Assembly: GCA_950295325.1 (NCBI GenBank) | Contig: CATNTY010000019.1 | Span: forward strand, 1 to 24,276 | DNA length: 24,276 bases | Direction: 5' to 3' | Source: Polytrichum commune | Taxonomy: Eukaryota > Streptophyta > Polytrichopsida > Polytrichales > Polytrichaceae | Shown: in pieces, positions 23,002-24,276 of the stretch | How positions within the stretch are numbered: position 1 is the stretch's first letter | Layout of the letters: each line of letters begins with the position of its first letter | Notes under the pieces: model-generated | Told to the model about the DNA's origin: nothing | Seen by the model: only the letters and a program-made list of their open reading frames with translations | Databases searched by the model: none | Program-made: the position numbers and the translations under genes

Positions 23002-24215
23002 ATGGCCCTCAACCCTCAGCAACGCAAGGTCGTCATCGCGGCCTTTCTCGGATGGACGCTCGACGCGTTCGATTTCTTCATCTCGTCTTCACGCTGCCCG
23101 CGATCGCGGCAACCTTCGACGTTCGCGTGCCGGACGTCGCGTACGCGATCTTCCTGACCCTCGCGATGCGCTTCGTCGGCGCCTTCGTCTTCGGCCGCCT
23201 CGCCGATCGTTATGGTCGTAAACCATTGCTGATGATCGACATCGTGCTGTTCTCGGTCCTCGGCGCGCTCGCGGCCGTGTCGCCGACGCTGACCATCTTC
23301 CTCATCCTGCGCGCGCTGTTCGGCATCGCGATGGGCGGCGAGTGGGGACTCGGCGCATCGCTCGCGATGGAGTCGATCCCGCCGGCGTCCCGCGGTCTCG
23401 TGTCGGGCATCCTGCAATGCGGCTACCCGATGGGCTATCTGCTCGCGTCGATCGTCTATGGCGTGTTCTACGGCCAGACCTTCTTCGGCATCGCGTTCGG
23501 CTGGCGGGCCCTGCTGCTGTTCAGCATCGTCCCTGCCCTGATCGTGCTGTTCATCCGTTCGCACGTCCCGGAGTCGCCGGCCTTCGCCGAGGCGCGCTCG
23601 CAGCCGAAGCCCGGATTCCTGAAGACGCTCGGCAACAACTGGAAGGTGTCGCTGTACGCGATCGTGCTGATGATGTTCTTCAACCTGTTCAGCCACGGCA
23701 CGCAGGACCTCTATCCGACGTTCCTCCAGAAGCAGCATCACTTCGACACGCACACGGTCAGCCTCGTGTCGATCGTCGGCAACGTCGGCGCCATCGTCGG
23801 CGGCCTGCTGTTCGGCTACGCGTCCGAGAAGATCGGCCGCGTCAACGCGATCACGATCGGCGCCTTGCTCGCGCTGCCGGCCATCCCGCTATGGGCGTAC
23901 AGCTCGACGCCGGTGATGCTCGCGGCGGGCGCGTTCGTGATGCAGTTCGCGGTGCAGGGCGCGTGGGGCGTGATCCCGGTGCATCTCAACGAGATCGTCC
24001 CCGGCGCGGTCCGCGCGACGCTGCCGGGATTCGTGTATCAGATCGGCAATTTCCTCGCGTCGTACAACGGACCGTTCACGGCCAAGCTGGCGGAGCAGCC
24101 GGGCAACAGCTACGGCCAGGTCCTCGCGATCGTCGTCGGAATCGTCGCGGTGGTCATCGCGATCCTGATCCGCTTCAGTCCGGAGCGGCGCGGTGAGGTG
24201 ATGACGGTCGCCTAG
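23002..24215 (+). CDS. MFS transporter, metabolite:H+ symporter (sialate/aromatic-acid type), frameshifted near the start
   Basis: A 12-helix proton symporter for an organic acid, of the NanT-like/MHS branch of the major facilitator superfamily. The start ATG at 23002 follows AGGACAGG and reads MALNPQQRKVVIAAFLGWTL then DAFDFF, the family's typical opening. At about 23080-23084 one C is missing. Restoring it gives FFILVFTLPAIAATFDV and joins the long frame 3 stretch to the stop at 24213-24215. Clear signatures are the helix 2-3 loop FGRLADRYGRKPLL, the MGGEWGLGASLAMESIPPASRG motif in the helix 4-5 region, ILQCGYPMGYLLAS, RSHVPESPAF before the central loop, and GYASEKIGRVNAI between helices 8 and 9. 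The total is about 404 residues, normal length. The substrate is not certain. It stands alone after a long leader. Confidence 0.88.
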
Positions 24216-24244
24216 CCGGCCGGAGCTCGGCCGACGTCGTCGAA

Positions 24245-24272
24245 TCGACGTAGTTCGGTCGACGTAGTTCGG
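24245..24272 (+). repeat. Tandem 14-bp direct repeat at the window end
   Basis: TCGACGTAGTTCGG occurs twice head to tail (24245-24258, 24259-24272), and the sequence goes on with TCCG at the window edge, so more copies may follow. Confidence 0.75.
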
Positions 24273-24276
24273 TCCG

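Noticed and set aside
1-24276. CRISPR array, tRNA/rRNA genes, prophage or complete insertion sequence
   Set aside because: No regularly spaced repeats, no tRNA-like cloverleaf, and no transposase, integrase or phage structural motifs were found on either strand.

Overview
The window is a GC-rich bacterial chromosomal segment with dense coding on both strands and short gaps. There is no tRNA, rRNA, CRISPR array, complete insertion sequence or phage module. The gene families (branched-chain-type ABC binding protein, FAD monooxygenase with DUF3237, MHS-type MFS carrier, FAH-type hydratase, DUF2252, two c-di-GMP proteins) and a sigma-28-like promoter suggest a metabolically versatile, probably motile proteobacterium. 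Betaproteobacteria/Burkholderiales is my best guess, by inference only.

Layout. 2-2992 (+): the end of a catabolic/uptake operon: a salicylate-hydroxylase-like FAD monooxygenase cut by the window edge, a DUF3237 protein and a periplasmic ABC substrate-binding protein. 2993-6072 (-): a 62-aa hydrophilic protein, a large lipoprotein of the alkaline-phosphatase superfamily, and a secreted protein translationally coupled to it. 6643-7464 (+): a non-haem chloroperoxidase-like alpha/beta hydrolase, convergent with a Gfo/Idh/MocA oxidoreductase (-). 8790-9707 (-): a WYL regulator resembling the BrxR/CapW type, divergent from a 100-aa two-helix membrane protein across a short repeat-rich operator-like region. 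10439-11212 (+): a 2-keto-4-pentenoate hydratase-like enzyme. 11309-16978: a c-di-GMP neighbourhood with a GGEEF diguanylate cyclase (-), an EmrE-type efflux protein (-), a DUF2252 protein (-) and a divergent membrane-bound GGDEF-EAL protein (+) behind a sigma-28-like promoter. 17008-17562 (-): a protein with an internal duplication, possibly two OB-like domains. 17563-19095: a decaying stretch with a perfect 21-bp hairpin, a hexanucleotide repeat and an internally deleted MFS transporter pseudogene. 19096-20358 (+): an ArsB-type transporter. 20372-21517 (-): a secreted DUF3089 alpha/beta hydrolase. 21651-22351 (+): a zeta-GST/maleylacetoacetate isomerase-like protein. 23002-24215 (+): an MHS-type MFS carrier.

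A recurring oddity: five otherwise well-conserved genes (FAD monooxygenase, ABC binding protein, Gfo/Idh, isomerase, MFS carrier) each carry small indels, mostly at short C/G runs. In the Gfo/Idh gene one extra base is compensated by one missing base. This pattern looks more like residual sequencing/assembly error than widespread gene decay. The MFS remnant at 18038-18983, which lacks a whole internal block, looks like genuine decay.

I see no obvious complete new system. The most interesting leads are the defence-type WYL regulator with its small membrane partner and operator, the sigma-28-like promoter in front of the GGDEF-EAL gene, and the perfect intergenic hairpin.
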